A stretch of 60,414 nucleotides of DNA from CBDCWT01 sp965223305. Its GTDB lineage: Bacteria > Planctomycetota > Planctomycetia > Pirellulales > Pirellulaceae. The first letter of the stretch is position 1; every line of letters starts with the position of its first letter. This document shows, in pieces, positions 52,033 to 60,165 of this stretch. The notes under the pieces are model-generated. The model was not told where the DNA came from, did not search any database, and saw nothing but the letters and a program-made list of their open reading frames with translations. A program made the position numbers and the translations under genes. The stretch spans positions 1 through 60,414 of the forward strand of contig CBDCWT010000055.1 in the NCBI GenBank assembly GCA_965223305.1. The letters run 5' to 3'.

Positions 52033-53583
52033 TCAAATCTTGCGCGGGCTCTCCGCGCGAGCAGCTGGTTTGGTCGTCAACAGCCTGCCTAGAATCGCAG
52101 TTCTTAACTGCTCGTCCAGACAGAACACAAAACTGGCGGCAGCGGTCACCATCAAGAGAACGACGCCCTGCAAAGCCACATACACCAAGTGGGACTGCGG
52201 AGCGAGACGGACCAGCAGAGGAGCAAGCCCGATCGCCGGCAGCGAAGCGATGATGCCCGGCACGGTGACTCGGGCGAGGTAGCGCGGGATCGAGACTCCG
52301 ATGGACTGACAAGTCGTCGACACCAACACCGTCGCGGAGAGCGCTTGGGCGCAGATAATCGCAACCGCCATCCCAAGGATGCCCATCGAACGAACCAGTA
52401 CGATTCCCAGAACCAGGGTCAGCACCGCTTCGAAGATGGAGACTTTCGCCAACCTATCCATCCGGGCAGTGCCCTTCAGCACATTGGCTGCAGACGTAGT
52501 GGGAATTCGAACCGCCATCCCCACGGCGAGGAGGCAAAGTACTGGATAGGACGCGACCGCATACTTCTCGCCAATCCACAGGCCGATGAGCGGCTTGCCC
52601 AGGGCAACGAAAACAACCACCAGCGAGATCGCCACAGTAAGCAGCAGTCGAGAGGCGAGGACGAAGACCTCTTGCAACTCCTCGGGGCGCTGTTGAGCGT
52701 CCAACTGGCTCACAACCGGCATGAGTACGGAATTCACTCCCTTTGCCAGATCTTCAACCTTGCTGGCCAACACGGCGGCAATTGAATAGAACGTCACGAC
52801 CGCAGGGCCAACGATGATGCCGATGATTAACGGACCTGCCTGGTGCGTCACACGCCGGGCACTGGCAGCAACGATGTTGAGCACGCCAAACTTCAGCAAA
52901 CTACGGAGCGTCGTCCAGGAGAAATGGCGACCGGCAAAGGTCAGGTAGCTGGCGGCGCGAGTGGCCAAGAAGGCGACTGCCAGCTGCCGGCACACCATCA
53001 CCGCCAGGATGATCCAGGTCATCTCCAGCAGGCCTTGTCCGCTGCGGACGGCGGTCACGATTAAGCCCGCTTGGATCAGGTCGAAGAAGACTCCCAAGAG
53101 GTTGATCTGGTCGAACCGTTTGAAGGCGACCAGGACCGCGGCGAAAACCTGGCCCACGATTCCGATCGAAGTTGCCAGGCCGGTCAAGACAATGACCCAG
53201 CGCAATGTGGTCAGGGACACCTCCTCCAGCTGGGCAATCGCCGGCACGAAGGGCACCACGACCGCCACAACTCCAGCCAGCGCTAGAACCAGCGCTGAGA
53301 GCGGCAGGTAGGCGGCCAAAGTCGTGATCGCAACACGGTTCACCGACTCGTGGTCACCGACGGCGTCAAACTGGGCTATATATTTCACTCCCGCCGCTCT
53401 CAAGCCCAGGTTTGCTAGGGCATAGTAGGTGCCCAAAGCCATCACCATCTGCCAAACGCCATACGCTTCGTCGCCCAAGCCCCGGACCACAATCGGCGTG
53501 ACCACGAAAGCGACGGCGATAGCACATGCCTTTCCCACCCAATTGTAGAAGACTCCCCATGTTGCTTGCCGCGTCAGACCCAC
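52033..53583 (-). CDS. Wzx-type polysaccharide flippase (MOP/MATE superfamily)
   Basis: The 516-residue protein has about fourteen hydrophobic segments, beginning GVFYNWVGKACAIAVAFVVTPIVVRGLGDEAYGVWQM. This is the start pattern of Wzx/PST exporters. Later parts include DLIQAGLIVTAVRSG and LVVVFVALGKPLIGLWIGEKYA. It should move the undecaprenyl-diphosphate repeat unit across the cytoplasmic membrane for polymerisation by the Wzy-type protein. GTG 53583 is preceded by the APH-type gene with a seven-base gap. The only Wzx candidate in the window. Confidence 0.88.
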   Translation of the reverse strand: MGLTRQATWGVFYNWVGKACAIAVAFVVTPIVVRGLGDEAYGVWQMVMALGTYYALANLGLRAAGVKYIAQFDAVGDHESVNRVAITTLAAYLPLSALVLALAGVVAVVVPFVPAIAQLEEVSLTTLRWVIVLTGLATSIGIVGQVFAAVLVAFKRFDQINLLGVFFDLIQAGLIVTAVRSGQGLLEMTWIILAVMVCRQLAVAFLATRAASYLTFAGRHFSWTTLRSLLKFGVLNIVAASARRVTHQAGPLIIGIIVGPAVVTFYSIAAVLASKVEDLAKGVNSVLMPVVSQLDAQQRPEELQEVFVLASRLLLTVAISLVVVFVALGKPLIGLWIGEKYAVASYPVLCLLAVGMAVRIPTTSAANVLKGTARMDRLAKVSIFEAVLTLVLGIVLVRSMGILGMAVAIICAQALSATVLVSTTCQSIGVSIPRYLARVTVPGIIASLPAIGLAPLLVRLAPQSHLVYVALQGVVLLMVTAAASFVFCLDEQLRTAILGRLLTTKPAARAESPRKI

Positions 53584-53590
53584 CGGTATC

Positions 53591-54547
53591 TCAATCGAGC
53601 GTCTCCACCAACTGTCGCAGCCGCATCCGTACCCAGCGGCGAGACCAGCGGTGGAAAACCGCTTGCCCCCTCGATTCAGGTTCTCTTTGAACCAACTTCT
53701 TCAGCCTGCTCAACAAGTGTCGGACCATCAAAACGCGGTAGATCGGCAGCTGCTGAGCTTCCGGCAGGCCATATCCGCGAAGACAGGCTCTCGTCCACAA
53801 ACCGATCGGCCAAGCCCGCCACGGAAAACGGAGAGGCAGCATCTGAAGCCGGTGGATCAGATAGGTGACATCGGCGAGGGGCAGGTCGGCGGCCGACGAA
53901 GAAAAGTCAATCGGAGTGAGCTTGCGGTCATCCCACATCAGGTTGTACGGGCCAAAATCGCCGTGACACCAAACTCGGGCTCGCAACTTGGCCGGAGTCG
54001 CTTTCAGCTGTTCGCGCAGCCAGCCGAGCAGCCGGTCCTTCTGCTCCGCATCCGGCCAGGCGTATCCAGCGTCGCGCACGGCCTCAAGTCGCAGCTCGCA
54101 GTGTGTCACCAGATCCTGCGGATTACTCGGTGTGTGTGGATGGGTCGCGATCTCCAACGGAGCGCGTTGCAGAGCGCGAGACCAGCTGCCAGCCAACAGG
54201 ACTGCTCGGGTACAACGACCGCGCCGGGCCGCAGTGCTGGCGGTGTGCAGCACGTCGGTCAACAACTGACCAGGTACCGCGCTGGTGGTGAGCCGTGAGC
54301 TAGCCGCATCGTGGTCCAATACCTGGACAAGTCCCAGTCGACTCCCGAAATCTGACTGGGTGGCCAGGTGGTCCAGCAGCGCCACTTCACGCTCGAGCTG
54401 AGAACGGACGAGTTCAGGAGTCTCGTACCGGCAGCCCGGTAGACAGTGCTTGACGTAGACTAACTGGCCGCCGACAAGTCGCTTCTCAACGACACTATAG
54501 TCTCGACGGGCAGCCGAATCGCCAGCGATCGGAGCCGTATTAGTCAC
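53591..54547 (-). CDS. APH/choline-kinase-fold phosphotransferase
   Basis: The 318-residue protein has the APH catalytic loop as VWCHGDFGPYNLMWDDRKL followed by TPIDFSSSAADLPLADVTYL, the D of IDF being the metal ligand. The N-terminal lobe carries LVYVKHCLPG with a plausible ATP-lysine. The family phosphorylates aminoglycosides, choline and sugars; here an EPS component, lipid or phosphoglycerol-type substituent is plausible. The upstream spacer of 87 bases contains several hairpins that could reduce its expression relative to the BY-kinase. It is the first gene of the long downstream series. Confidence 0.75.
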   Translation of the reverse strand: MTNTAPIAGDSAARRDYSVVEKRLVGGQLVYVKHCLPGCRYETPELVRSQLEREVALLDHLATQSDFGSRLGLVQVLDHDAASSRLTTSAVPGQLLTDVLHTASTAARRGRCTRAVLLAGSWSRALQRAPLEIATHPHTPSNPQDLVTHCELRLEAVRDAGYAWPDAEQKDRLLGWLREQLKATPAKLRARVWCHGDFGPYNLMWDDRKLTPIDFSSSAADLPLADVTYLIHRLQMLPLRFPWRAWPIGLWTRACLRGYGLPEAQQLPIYRVLMVRHLLSRLKKLVQREPESRGQAVFHRWSRRWVRMRLRQLVETLD

Positions 54548-54561
54548 TAAGCCTGAGACGT

Positions 54562-54638
54562 GTGAAGCTCACGCTCCGCAGGTTTCTGCGGGCGATCAAA
54601 AAGGGTGAAGGACTAGCCGGACTAGTCCTACCGGCTAG
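54562..54638 (-). terminator. Hairpin-rich spacer: probable attenuator or terminator after the BY-kinase
   Basis: Four stems crowd the 87-bp spacer and the end of the kinase gene. AGGACTAG (54609-54616) pairs with CTAGTCCT (54622-54629). CTAGCCGG (54613-54620) pairs with CCGGCTAG (54631-54638), and these two stems exclude each other. CCGCAG (54576-54581) pairs with CTGCGG (54586-54591), and GTGA (54562-54565) with TCAC (54569-54572). Read on the minus strand, the first stem is followed by TCACCC and then TTTTT. This looks like an intrinsic terminator that could be switched by the alternative stem. Confidence 0.5.
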
Positions 54639-56911
54639 CTGCGGCGAAGCGTGTATCCGTAGTGACCGTTCGAAACGGTGTAGGATTTGGTGGGTACACC
54701 GTTCAACACGACGCCTGCGAGTTTAACATGAGCGGCTGCCAACCGGTCATGTACTTTCCGAACCTGCTGGAGGCGGCTTACGTCGTGCCTGGCGCAGATT
54801 AGGGTCACATCGGCTGCTTTGGCGAGCACCATCGCCTCCGCGGCAGCCAGCACCGGCGGTGTGTCAATGATGATGTGACGGTACGCAGCACGTGCCTCTT
54901 TCAACAACGCCGAGAGCCCTCCGTTGCCCAGCAGCGTATGTGGACTGCTGAACAACTTCCCGGCTGGCAACAAATGAAGGTTCTCGTACTTACTGACCAT
55001 GACCGCATCGGCTAACGGGCAGTCATGGTTCAACACCTTCGACAAGCCCGGCTCGAGTGAAACCCCCGACAGCCGATGGAGATCGGGCGACCGCATGTCG
55101 CCATCGATCAGCAACGTGGGCTCACCGGTCGCCCGCGCAATGCTCACCGCCAACTGTGTTGACAAGCTCGTCTTACCCTCGCGCGCAGAAGCGCTCGTAA
55201 CGGCCACCACCTGCGTGTTCTGAGCGTCTTCGCCCAGCGTCAGGGACGTCCTCAACGTGTCGACGCTCTCCTCGAACAGCGTCGATCGGCGAGAAGGCCT
55301 GGCCGACTTTGGACCCAGCGAGTGTCTTCCTCGTCGTTGAGATTTCGCGACTTCTCCCAGGACGCTCATTGCCGACTGACTTTCCAGCTGGTCGACATCG
55401 CTGATCCGCCGGACACGCCATTCCCAAGCAACCGCCAACGCGAACGGGATGCAGAAACTGAGTAGACTGGCCAGCGCCATCTGCCTGGTCGGCAGCGACT
55501 CCACGGGCTCCACAGGGGGGATGGCCCGCCGCAACACTTCAACCTGCTCCGGGGCGCGGCTCTCGGTGCGGAGCTCGAGGGATCGAGTCTCGATCATGTT
55601 GAGCACCTCTGTGGCCCTCGCCAACTCGTTCATCTTGAACTCCAAGTCCAACGCGTCACCCGCGGCCTGTTTTTCCTCGCCCGTCGCCGGTTCCGGTTGC
55701 TCGTCGAGCTCTGGCTCCCGACTAAAACGCTCTTCAAGTACGGCCTGTGTAATCTGCAGCGTTTCCAGCTGAGATTGCATCCTTGTCAGCTCCTCCTCGC
55801 GGCGGCCCGTCTCCGCCTGTACCAATTGCTCCATGATTTGGGGCCGAAGTTCGTCCTGCAACTCCTTCAGCCGCTGCTTATCTAGCTCGAGGGCGTTTTC
55901 GAGTCGCTTGAAGTAGGGAGTCAGGTTGGTATCGTTGGTTACCCGCCGATAGTCCTGCAGACTCAGGCGGGTGTTGGCAATTCTGCCGTTCAGCTCGTGG
56001 ATGTCCGGATGCTCGTCGAGTGCCTGCCTGATTGCCATCGGCGAGACGCGCACCTCGTCCGATTCGTTCCATTCTTGGTAGGCGATGATGCGGGCTTTCA
56101 GGATCGCCTGATCCACGTCGGACTGCACCAGGCGTTGGTCCATCTTGCCGAGCCTGGAGGGTGCACTCGGCACTGGCTCCGTCTGATGCGTTCGCAGACC
56201 GGCCAGCGGCGCCAACGGATCGTCCAAAGCCCGACGCCTCGCCAATTCACGGACCTCATCGCGAAGGGCCAAGACAGACTGCTCGCGCAACCGCTTCTCG
56301 CCCGCGAGCAGCTCGACAACCCGTTCGGTGCGGTCCGATTCATGCTGACCCCGTAGTTCGAGGTAGGCATCTGCGATGGCGTTGGCGATCGTAGCTGCCT
56401 GGCTAGAGTCGGCCGCCGTGTACGACAGCTGAATGAGCTCGGAGAGCCCGATTCGCTTGACGATCATGTTTTGTCGCAGCCTTTTCAGTGGACTCTGAAG
56501 ATCGATCGGAACGTCGATCGGGACGTCAATCGGCACATTCAGCAGTGGATTGTTGTCGCCCACCAACAGCTCGCTGATCTCGGGATCCTCAAGCAGCGGG
56601 ATCAGCACCAACTCGCTTTGTAACAGCTCGAGTTCATTGGAGAGGAACTGCTTCGAGTCCTGGCGCGGATCGAACACCAGATAAGGGACCGCCGACGTGA
56701 CCCGAAAAAGGACCGCGGCTTCGTACAAGGGCTTGAACCCAGAGTAAATCGTCCAGACCGAGGCTGCCGCAAACAGCAGCCCAAGGATCGCCGCCGGCAC
56801 CCGCCAGCGGCGAGCCGCCCGTAGCACAAACTGAGTGGTGAACTCCGGGACCAGCAGCTGCGACCTGTCGGCGCCTGAGTCCCGTTGAACAACCTGCTTA
56901 GCTGAGATCAT
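54635..56911 (-). CDS. Wzz-type polysaccharide co-polymerase fused to a BY-family tyrosine kinase
   Basis: The 758-residue protein has a first membrane helix at about 39-58 and a second at about 478-498. Between them lies a long periplasmic coiled-coil region, with PPVEPVESLP just before the second helix as in Wzz. The kinase domain has Walker A SAREGKTS (575-582), Walker A' LLIDGDMR (600-607) and Walker B IIIDTPP (680-686). A tyrosine cluster at Y744, Y751 and Y753 provides autophosphorylation sites, fewer than in E. coli Wzc. Residues 126-137 hold three VPID repeats. It controls chain length and export through cyclic phosphorylation. It heads the EPS series, with a 375-bp gap upstream. Confidence 0.9.
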   Translation of the reverse strand: MISAKQVVQRDSGADRSQLLVPEFTTQFVLRAARRWRVPAAILGLLFAAASVWTIYSGFKPLYEAAVLFRVTSAVPYLVFDPRQDSKQFLSNELELLQSELVLIPLLEDPEISELLVGDNNPLLNVPIDVPIDVPIDLQSPLKRLRQNMIVKRIGLSELIQLSYTAADSSQAATIANAIADAYLELRGQHESDRTERVVELLAGEKRLREQSVLALRDEVRELARRRALDDPLAPLAGLRTHQTEPVPSAPSRLGKMDQRLVQSDVDQAILKARIIAYQEWNESDEVRVSPMAIRQALDEHPDIHELNGRIANTRLSLQDYRRVTNDTNLTPYFKRLENALELDKQRLKELQDELRPQIMEQLVQAETGRREEELTRMQSQLETLQITQAVLEERFSREPELDEQPEPATGEEKQAAGDALDLEFKMNELARATEVLNMIETRSLELRTESRAPEQVEVLRRAIPPVEPVESLPTRQMALASLLSFCIPFALAVAWEWRVRRISDVDQLESQSAMSVLGEVAKSQRRGRHSLGPKSARPSRRSTLFEESVDTLRTSLTLGEDAQNTQVVAVTSASAREGKTSLSTQLAVSIARATGEPTLLIDGDMRSPDLHRLSGVSLEPGLSKVLNHDCPLADAVMVSKYENLHLLPAGKLFSSPHTLLGNGGLSALLKEARAAYRHIIIDTPPVLAAAEAMVLAKAADVTLICARHDVSRLQQVRKVHDRLAAAHVKLAGVVLNGVPTKSYTVSNGHYGYTLRRS

Positions 56912-57286
56912 CGTCGTTTCCGCCGTGCAAAAGTAAAAGTAACTAGCACCCCTGACGGGGTGAGCGCATACTCCGTTCCCTTCGGGGGCAGATGATTGCC
57001 TCCCTACGCGCGGAACTTGAATCTCCGTAAAGATTTCCGCAAATACCTAGAACTCCCAAAATAGTCTCACCCTATCGGAACTGACAGTGGAACGTTTTCT
57101 GATATTGGGGTTCCAAATCCTTGATACACTCCGCAGAGAGAGCGTCTCTTTTTGTTGCGGCTGCAAGTTACCAGCCGGCGTACCACAACATGATTCGACT
57201 GCAACCGGGCGAGTATGCCCAAATAGTAGAGAGCAGCTACTGAGCTGTAGCGCTGTTGCCGGATCTAGTGATCGCAGGGCGAGCGA
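56912..57286. other. Intergenic region upstream of the EPS operon (likely promoter)
   Basis: No gene is visible in these 375 bases. A hairpin ACCCC-TGAC-GGGGT lies at 56948-56961, about 37 bases upstream of the kinase start and so in its leader. A smaller AGAGA/TCTCT stem followed by T residues lies near 57140 on the plus strand. The EPS promoter and any operator for the NarL-type regulator should be here, but no boxes can be named with confidence. Confidence 0.5.
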
Positions 57287-57673
57287 TCAAATCTCGCAGA
57301 TGGCAGGTACTAACTCTTCAAACGCGTGCTCGGACCACAGGCAGACATCTGCTCCAACTGAGAGGACGTGGTCAGCAAACGCCATGTCACGCTTCAGCGA
57401 GAGGGCGAGAATCCGCGTCTCGGGACTCGTCTCCGCAAACTGCTGAATAAGTCGCATACCTCGGTCCGCAGGCATTCCCAGCTGAATCACCGCGGTGTTC
57501 GCAGCCTCCTGCACCGCCCACTCTATCGCTTCCGGACCAAGGGCGACTTCCCCGACAACTTCAAGTTCTGCCTCTGTTTGCAACAGAGAACAGAGGGCTC
57601 GCGAAAGGTTGTGACTGTCCACTACCATCAGCACTCGGACAGGCCGTCCAAAGCCTGGTGAGGCCGTCATCAT
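57287..57673 (-). CDS. Stand-alone degenerate receiver domain (pseudo-receiver)
   Basis: The 128-residue protein follows a receiver fold: VRVLMVVDSHNLSRALCSLL, VVGEVALGPEAIEWAV, TAVIQLGMPADRGMRLIQQF, ETRILALSLKRD and GADVCLWSEHAFEELV. The expected acidic pair is reduced to one Asp (D19). The phospho-acceptor Asp is replaced by Gln (Q64), and the usual C-terminal Lys by Trp (W113). It lacks a DNA-binding domain. It resembles the receiver part of the neighbouring NarL-type regulator and is probably its degenerate paralogue. GGAGAAGTC lies before the start. A phosphorylation-independent role in the EPS signalling module is likely. Confidence 0.75.
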   Translation of the reverse strand: MMTASPGFGRPVRVLMVVDSHNLSRALCSLLQTEAELEVVGEVALGPEAIEWAVQEAANTAVIQLGMPADRGMRLIQQFAETSPETRILALSLKRDMAFADHVLSVGADVCLWSEHAFEELVPAICEI

Positions 57674-57900
57674 GACTTCTCCTGCAAGGAAGCGCTGCCG
57701 TCTGTCCCCCCCTACCAGCCTCCCCTGTCTGGCAGTCGGCGGGAAGATCTTCCAAGCCCCAACCCAATAGCGACCGTAGCAGACCTCGAAAAGAAGCCGC
57801 GGAAACCCCGAATTTACCTGATTTTGTTACTCCTAATTGCTTAGCCGTACCTACTGAATTTCTGAGTCGCTGTATCTCTCTGAGTCACGCCGACGCGAGT

Positions 57901-58554
57901 TCATGACTCGACAGTCGTCAGCCCCTCGCGAATGGCGTATTTCGTCAATTCGGCAATACTGTGGAGATCCAACTTGTCCATGATGTTCTTACGGTGGGAG
58001 TCGACCGTCTTGATGCTGACGGAAATCCGCCGGGCAATCTCCTTGGTCGTCCTGCCCTCGACCAGCAGCTGAAGAACTTCCTTTTCGCGGGGAGACAGCC
58101 GGGAGGGGTCCGTGGACTCCGTGGCCGTCAGCCGCTCGACATAGTCCTCTAAGACAACCACCGCGATATTGCTGCCAAGATAGGTCTGGTTCGCGGCTAG
58201 CGTGCGAATCGCCCCGGCCAATTCGTCGAACGCACAATCCTTGAGCAGAAAGCCTGAAGCCCCCGCACGAAACATGTTGGCGACGATTCGTTTGTCAGAG
58301 TGCATCGAGAGTGCCAGTATCTTGGCATCGGAATCGCTGGCCACTATCTGACGCGTGGCTTCGATACCGTTCAGCTCCGGCATGTTGACGTCCATGATCA
58401 CCACGTCCGGCGCGAGCTCCTTTACAAGCTTGACGGCGGTTCTCCCGTCCTTGGCCTGGCCCACAGGGACCATATCCGCTTCGCCAGCCAACAACGACTC
58501 GAGACCGGCGCGGAAAATACAATGGTCGTCGGCAATCAGGCACTTTACGGGCAA
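57901..58554 (-). CDS. NarL/FixJ-type response regulator, probably a separate gene
   Basis: From TTG 58554 the product is 217 residues, the standard length for this family. GAGGAA lies eight bases upstream of the TTG. The receiver has D9/D10, phospho-acceptor D55 (VVIMDVNMP) and K105 (GFLLKD). The C-terminal LuxR-type helix-turn-helix is LSPREKEVLQLLVEGRTTKEIA through SIKTVDSHRKNIMDKLDL. It would bind DNA after phosphorylation by the upstream kinase. The EPS promoter region lies about 600 bases away and is a natural candidate target. Confidence 0.75.
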   Translation of the reverse strand: MPVKCLIADDHCIFRAGLESLLAGEADMVPVGQAKDGRTAVKLVKELAPDVVIMDVNMPELNGIEATRQIVASDSDAKILALSMHSDKRIVANMFRAGASGFLLKDCAFDELAGAIRTLAANQTYLGSNIAVVVLEDYVERLTATESTDPSRLSPREKEVLQLLVEGRTTKEIARRISVSIKTVDSHRKNIMDKLDLHSIAELTKYAIREGLTTVES

Positions 58555-60165
58555 ATCTACTGTTCCTCGTTGTCGTCTTGGGGCACTTGTAACGTCACCC
58601 ACCGCTCCCCCGCTCGGTGGCGAACTCACCTCCAAATGGCCACCGATCAAGCGAAGCCGCTCGCGAATACTCGACAAACCAAACCCCAAAGATGTGGCAC
58701 CCGCCGCCGCGGGCTGAAAACCGATGCCGTCGTCCTCAACACGGACTTCAAGCCGATCTGTCCGCTGCAGAATCTCGACGGTCACACGGGTGGCTTTGGC
58801 GTGCTTGAGTGTGTTGAGCAACAACTCGCGGACTGAACGAAACAACATCACCGCCATCTCCGGAGCCAGGGGCTCCAGCGGGTCGGTGGCGGTCACCGAC
58901 ACCGCCAGATCGTGCTGCCGCTGCAGTTGCTGGGAAAACCACTCGACCGCCGCGGCGAGCCCACTCTCCTGCAAGAGCGGCGGGCAGATCTCGAATATCA
59001 ACGAACGTGTATCGTCGATCGTCTCCTGGACAATCTCTCGACACTCGCGAGCCAACTCTGCAGGTTGAGGGTGATCAGACGAGCCCAAGAGCTGGTCCAG
59101 CTTGATCTTAGCGCTCAACAGGTTTTGACCAATCCGGTCGTGCAAGTCTGCGGCAATTCCCTGACGAGCTCGTTCTTCATCAACGATCCACTTATCCGCC
59201 AGCGTCCGCAAGCGCGTGCTCGTTGATGCCAGTTCCACGGCCGTTTTCCGATAGCTCCATTCGCGAGCGGCCGCGGCCGCAAGTCGCTGAAGTGCTGGCA
59301 CCGCGGTTCGACTCAGCACGATTGGCCGGTCGTGCATGACACCGAGCAATCCTACGCAGGCTTGACCCGCATCCTTTAACGGCACTGCCAAGTAACTTTC
59401 GACCTCGTGCTCCCGAAACATACGATGCTCGGGAAACGCCTTTTGCACGCCAGCCGGATAGTAGCTCAGCCCATCAGCCATCGCCCGCTCGCAGGGTGTG
59501 CCGCGGAGATCGTACTGGAAAACTGTGAGCCGTTGCCGTTCGTCCCAAACGGCGCGCAGACGCACACGTGAAGGACACCTCTCGTCCAGTTCACCCAAAA
59601 AGCCAATCCGAGCACCAAAGGCAGTGGCCACACGGTGAACAAGCGAGGAAAACAAGACTTCGTCGGGCGACGTGGTATCACGCAACAGCTGATACAGCGC
59701 ATCTTCAAACAGCTGCGCTGCCGCGTTGTGTACGGTCACAAGGCCCCCCACGACCTGCCCGGAACTGTCGTACAGGGGCGCGTAGTGCCGCTCCAGCAAC
59801 AGACGTTCGCCGCCGGCAGCCAGGTACCAGTCGGGGCCGGCGCTGCCGCTCTGGCCAGCAAAGACGCCCTCCAAAAAGCGCTCATCGCCTACAGAACCTA
59901 TAAACGGCAGGAGCTCCGTAATGGGTCGTCCCTGGTATCTGTCGCCGGATGGCCCCGCAATGAATTCCATCGCCGGACTGCAGAACGTGCAGCGCAGATC
60001 GCGACAAAAACCGGCAACCGCCGCGCCGGTCCGATCATCCAACATCGGCGCATCACCCTGCCGTGTTTCGACTTGGGAACGCGTCTCTAGCTCAGCCATC
60101 TGTTCCTCAAGATCCCCCCCCAGGGAACTGGCATCAGCAAGTGACGCCATAAACGAGATAGTCAT
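57901..60165 (-). CDS. PAS/GAF sensor histidine kinase, in frame with a NarL-type response regulator as sequenced
   Basis: As read, this is one 754-residue frame. A PAS-like region lies at about 45-150 (RHYAPLYDSSGQVVGG) and GAF at 160-300. HisKA_3 has RQGIAADLHDRIGQNLLSA, and the ATPase domain has ELLLNTLKHAKATRV, DDGIGF and GFGLSSIRERLRLIGG. No membrane helix was seen, so sensing is cytoplasmic. The kinase end reads PPSGGAVGDVTSAPRRQ before the regulator. If one base of the C run at plus-strand 58607-58611 is removed, it becomes RWVTLQVPQDDNEEQ and stops at 58557, a normal kinase ending. Two separate genes (58557-60165 and 57901-58554) are therefore more likely than a true fusion. Confidence 0.8.
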   Translation of the reverse strand: MTISFMASLADASSLGGDLEEQMAELETRSQVETRQGDAPMLDDRTGAAVAGFCRDLRCTFCSPAMEFIAGPSGDRYQGRPITELLPFIGSVGDERFLEGVFAGQSGSAGPDWYLAAGGERLLLERHYAPLYDSSGQVVGGLVTVHNAAAQLFEDALYQLLRDTTSPDEVLFSSLVHRVATAFGARIGFLGELDERCPSRVRLRAVWDERQRLTVFQYDLRGTPCERAMADGLSYYPAGVQKAFPEHRMFREHEVESYLAVPLKDAGQACVGLLGVMHDRPIVLSRTAVPALQRLAAAAAREWSYRKTAVELASTSTRLRTLADKWIVDEERARQGIAADLHDRIGQNLLSAKIKLDQLLGSSDHPQPAELARECREIVQETIDDTRSLIFEICPPLLQESGLAAAVEWFSQQLQRQHDLAVSVTATDPLEPLAPEMAVMLFRSVRELLLNTLKHAKATRVTVEILQRTDRLEVRVEDDGIGFQPAAAGATSLGFGLSSIRERLRLIGGHLEVSSPPSGGAVGDVTSAPRRQRGTVDLPVKCLIADDHCIFRAGLESLLAGEADMVPVGQAKDGRTAVKLVKELAPDVVIMDVNMPELNGIEATRQIVASDSDAKILALSMHSDKRIVANMFRAGASGFLLKDCAFDELAGAIRTLAANQTYLGSNIAVVVLEDYVERLTATESTDPSRLSPREKEVLQLLVEGRTTKEIARRISVSIKTVDSHRKNIMDKLDLHSIAELTKYAIREGLTTVES

